Position numbers and translations under genes: made by a program
Shown: in pieces, positions 62,388-64,000 of the stretch
Layout: each line of letters begins with the position of its first letter
Numbering within the stretch: the first letter of the stretch is position 1
Notes under the pieces: model-generated
Databases searched by the model: none
The model's input: the letters and a program-made list of their open reading frames with translations, nothing else
What the model was told of the DNA's origin: nothing
Origin: Actinokineospora iranica
GTDB lineage: Bacteria; Actinomycetota; Actinomycetes; Mycobacteriales; Pseudonocardiaceae
Direction of reading: 5' to 3'
Length of the DNA: 64,000 nucleotides
Assembly (NCBI RefSeq): GCF_900101685.1
Contig: NZ_FMZZ01000006.1
Coordinates: forward strand, 124,001-188,000

Positions 62388-63188
62388 GTGCGCGCTCGTT
62401 CCGCCCTCTTCGACCTCTACGGCGGCTACCTCAGGCAGCGGGGAGGCGCCGCCGCCGTCGCCGCCCTGGTGCGGCTGCTGGAGCCGCTGGGCTTCGGCGC
62501 GCCCGCGATCAGGACCGCGGTGTCCAGAATGGTCCGTCAGGGCTGGCTCACCCCGGTGCGGCTGGCCGACGGCCCCGGCTACGCGCTTACCGCCCGCGCG
62601 GAAAGGCGTCTGGACGAGGCGGGCGCGCGGATCTACCGCACCGGTCCCTCCACTTGGGAGCGGACGTGGCACGTGGTGGTGTTGGAGGAAATCCCGGCAC
62701 GCGGCGCGCGCGACCGGCTCGCGTCGTCGCTGCGGCTGCTCGGCTACGGCCCGCTCGGCCCGTCGACCTGGGTGGCGCCGCGCCCGTCGCCGGAACTGGC
62801 CGACGTGCTGGCCGCCGAGGACGCCACGGCCAGTGTTTTCCTCGGCGCGCACGACGGCTCCGCCGCCGAACTGGCCGCGCGGGCGTGGGACCTGGGCACG
62901 CTGGGCGCGGAGTACCGCGAGTTCGTCGCCGAGTGGACGCCGGTGATGTCCGCTGTGGACGGCACGGCTCCCGCGGCGGCCTTCGCCGCGTCCCAGCGAC
63001 TGCTGCACGCGTGGCGGAAGTTCCTCTTCCGCGACCCCGGGCTGCCCGCGGAACTGCTGCCCGCGGACTGGCCGGGAACGGCGGCCGCGGCGTTCTTCGA
63101 CGAGCACACCGCGCGGCTGGCCCCCGCTGTGACCGAGTTCCTGGACGAATGCCTGGGCCGAGGTGGTAAGCAGAGGACTCCCGCGTAA
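62388..63188 (+). CDS. PaaX-family transcriptional regulator
   Basis: A 266-residue GntR-like regulator of the PaaX family. Winged-helix domain: SALFDLYGGYLRQRGGAAAV, GAPAIRTAVSRMVRQGWLTP; C-terminal PaaX domain WRKFLFRDPGLPAELLPADW PG is characteristic. GTG at 62388 (GTG 62349 possible). It precedes an enoyl-CoA hydratase by 22 bp. PaaX proteins sense phenylacetyl-CoA; whether this one does is unclear without a paa cluster in view. Confidence 0.88.
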   Translation: MRARSALFDLYGGYLRQRGGAAAVAALVRLLEPLGFGAPAIRTAVSRMVRQGWLTPVRLADGPGYALTARAERRLDEAGARIYRTGPSTWERTWHVVVLEEIPARGARDRLASSLRLLGYGPLGPSTWVAPRPSPELADVLAAEDATASVFLGAHDGSAAELAARAWDLGTLGAEYREFVAEWTPVMSAVDGTAPAAAFAASQRLLHAWRKFLFRDPGLPAELLPADWPGTAAAAFFDEHTARLAPAVTEFLDECLGRGGKQRTPA

Positions 63189-63210
63189 ACCGGCAGGAAG
63201 GTAGAAGCCC

Positions 63211-63990
63211 GTGCTGTTGACCGAGGATCGCGACGGGGTGCGCACGCTGACCTTGAACCGGCCGGAGGCGTTCAACTCGCTGACTACCGAACTCAAGGAA
63301 GCGCTGCTTACCGCCCTCACGTCAGCGGCCGCGGACGACTCTGTGCGGGCGGTAGTGCTGACGGGCGCCGGTAAGGCGTTCTGCGCGGGGCAAGACCTCA
63401 AAGAGCACGTCGCCTTGCTCCGCGCGAACGACCCGGCGCCGCTGTCCACGGTCGAGAAGCACTACAACCCGATTGTGACGGCCATCACGACCATGCCCAA
63501 GCCCATCATCGCCGCCGTCAACGGCATGGCGGCGGGCGCGGGCGCGTCCTTCGCCTACGCCTGCGACCTGCGGATCGCGGCCGACACGACCAAGTTCCTG
63601 ATGGCCTTCGCCAACGTCGGCCTCACCGCCGACTCAGGCGCGGCGTGGACCCTGCCCCGGCTCATCGGCTACGGCCGCGCGATGGAGATGATGCTGCTCG
63701 CCAAGCCCGTCACCGCCGACGAAGCCCTGCGGATCGGCATGGTCACCCAGGTCGTCCCCGCCGCCGAGGTGCTGCCCACCGCCCACGCCCTGGCCAGCCG
63801 TCTCGCCGCGGGCCCCACGACGGCCTACGCCAAGATCAAGGAAGCCATGCTGGCCTCCGCTGGCGGCCCCCTGGCCGACGGCCTGGCCGCCGAGGGCCGC
63901 ACCCAGGCCGAAGCGGGCGGCACGGCCGATCACCGGGAGGCCGTGGAGGCCTTCATCGCCAAGCGCGAGCCGAACTTCACCGGCCGCTGA
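63211..63990 (+). CDS. Enoyl-CoA hydratase/isomerase (PaaG-like)
   Basis: A 259-residue crotonase. It has the CoA/oxyanion motif FCAGQDLKEH, and AAVNGMAAGAGASFAYACDL with the Gly of the oxyanion hole; Asp/Glu in NVGLTADSGAAWTLPRLIGY resembles PaaG-type ring-oxepin isomerases (GLTADSG). GTG with AAGG upstream. The PaaX-type regulator next to it supports a phenylacetate-related function; other paa genes, if any, would lie outside the window. Confidence 0.9.
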   Translation: MLLTEDRDGVRTLTLNRPEAFNSLTTELKEALLTALTSAAADDSVRAVVLTGAGKAFCAGQDLKEHVALLRANDPAPLSTVEKHYNPIVTAITTMPKPIIAAVNGMAAGAGASFAYACDLRIAADTTKFLMAFANVGLTADSGAAWTLPRLIGYGRAMEMMLLAKPVTADEALRIGMVTQVVPAAEVLPTAHALASRLAAGPTTAYAKIKEAMLASAGGPLADGLAAEGRTQAEAGGTADHREAVEAFIAKREPNFTGR

Positions 63991-64000
63991 CCGCCCGCCA

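Overview
The window is high-GC actinobacterial DNA. GTG and TTG starts are frequent, 1-8 bp start/stop overlaps (GTGA, ATGGCTGA) are common, and third codon positions are strongly G/C. The gene set resembles the Pseudonocardiales (Actinokineospora/Lentzea/Saccharothrix type): DUF3107, DUF3117, DUF3152, a MoeZ fusion, an EspG/PPE pair, LpqY-SugABC and sigE-rseA-htrA-tatB. Genus is inferred from gene content only. No tRNA, rRNA, CRISPR array, insertion sequence or prophage was seen.

Two stretches match gene neighbourhoods I know from Mycobacterium tuberculosis. The first (2.3-21.3 kb) follows Rv3205c-Rv3212: APH-like protein, MoeZ, DUF3152 protease, TetR, DUF3107, ferritin-like protein, DEAD-box helicase and a beta-propeller membrane protein. 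It is interrupted at 7.4-16.9 kb by accessory genes: a secreted I36-like protein, an ECF sigma/anti-sigma pair, a PP2C phosphatase with an FHA-like partner, and a diiron oxygenase with two paralogous hydrolases facing a TetR gene. The second (38.4-62.2 kb) follows Rv1211-Rv1238: sugC-sugB-sugA-lpqY trehalose importer, general stress protein, MgtE-N/CBS protein, DUF1003, mrp, tatB, htrA, rseA, sigE, O-methyltransferase, glgC, glgA and DUF3117. It is interrupted at 43.4-49.3 kb by an acyl-CoA dehydrogenase, a zinc ribbon, an AAA ATPase followed by a broken DUF4276 gene, two CitE-type lyases and a kinase-like gene.

Between these blocks (21.3-38.4 kb) are general metabolic and membrane genes: hydrolase, RecB-type Fe-S nuclease, ArsC, MarC, PHP phosphoesterase, PH-domain protein, NUDIX, DUF2332, MaoC, CorA with a leader ORF and a tiny downstream membrane protein, an orphan PPE/Pro-rich/EspG cassette, a phosphoesterase/ParB-like pair, an SPW-repeat protein and a desaturase. 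A 1.07-kb gene-free stretch then carries octamer tandem repeats. The left edge cuts an assimilatory nitrate reductase; the right edge holds a PaaX-type regulator and an enoyl-CoA hydratase.

The most unusual non-coding signal is a repeat family. Two ~150-bp imperfect palindromes, each with a ~45-bp tail, lie at 16.6 and 22.3 kb in opposite orientation. Four tandem ~60-bp units resembling the tail lie at 52.9-53.2 kb. All three loci are in gaps between convergent genes, which suggests a role at transcript 3' ends. A perfect 26-bp stem between rseA and htrA, and a near-perfect 25-bp stem after the TetR gene, add to the hairpin content.
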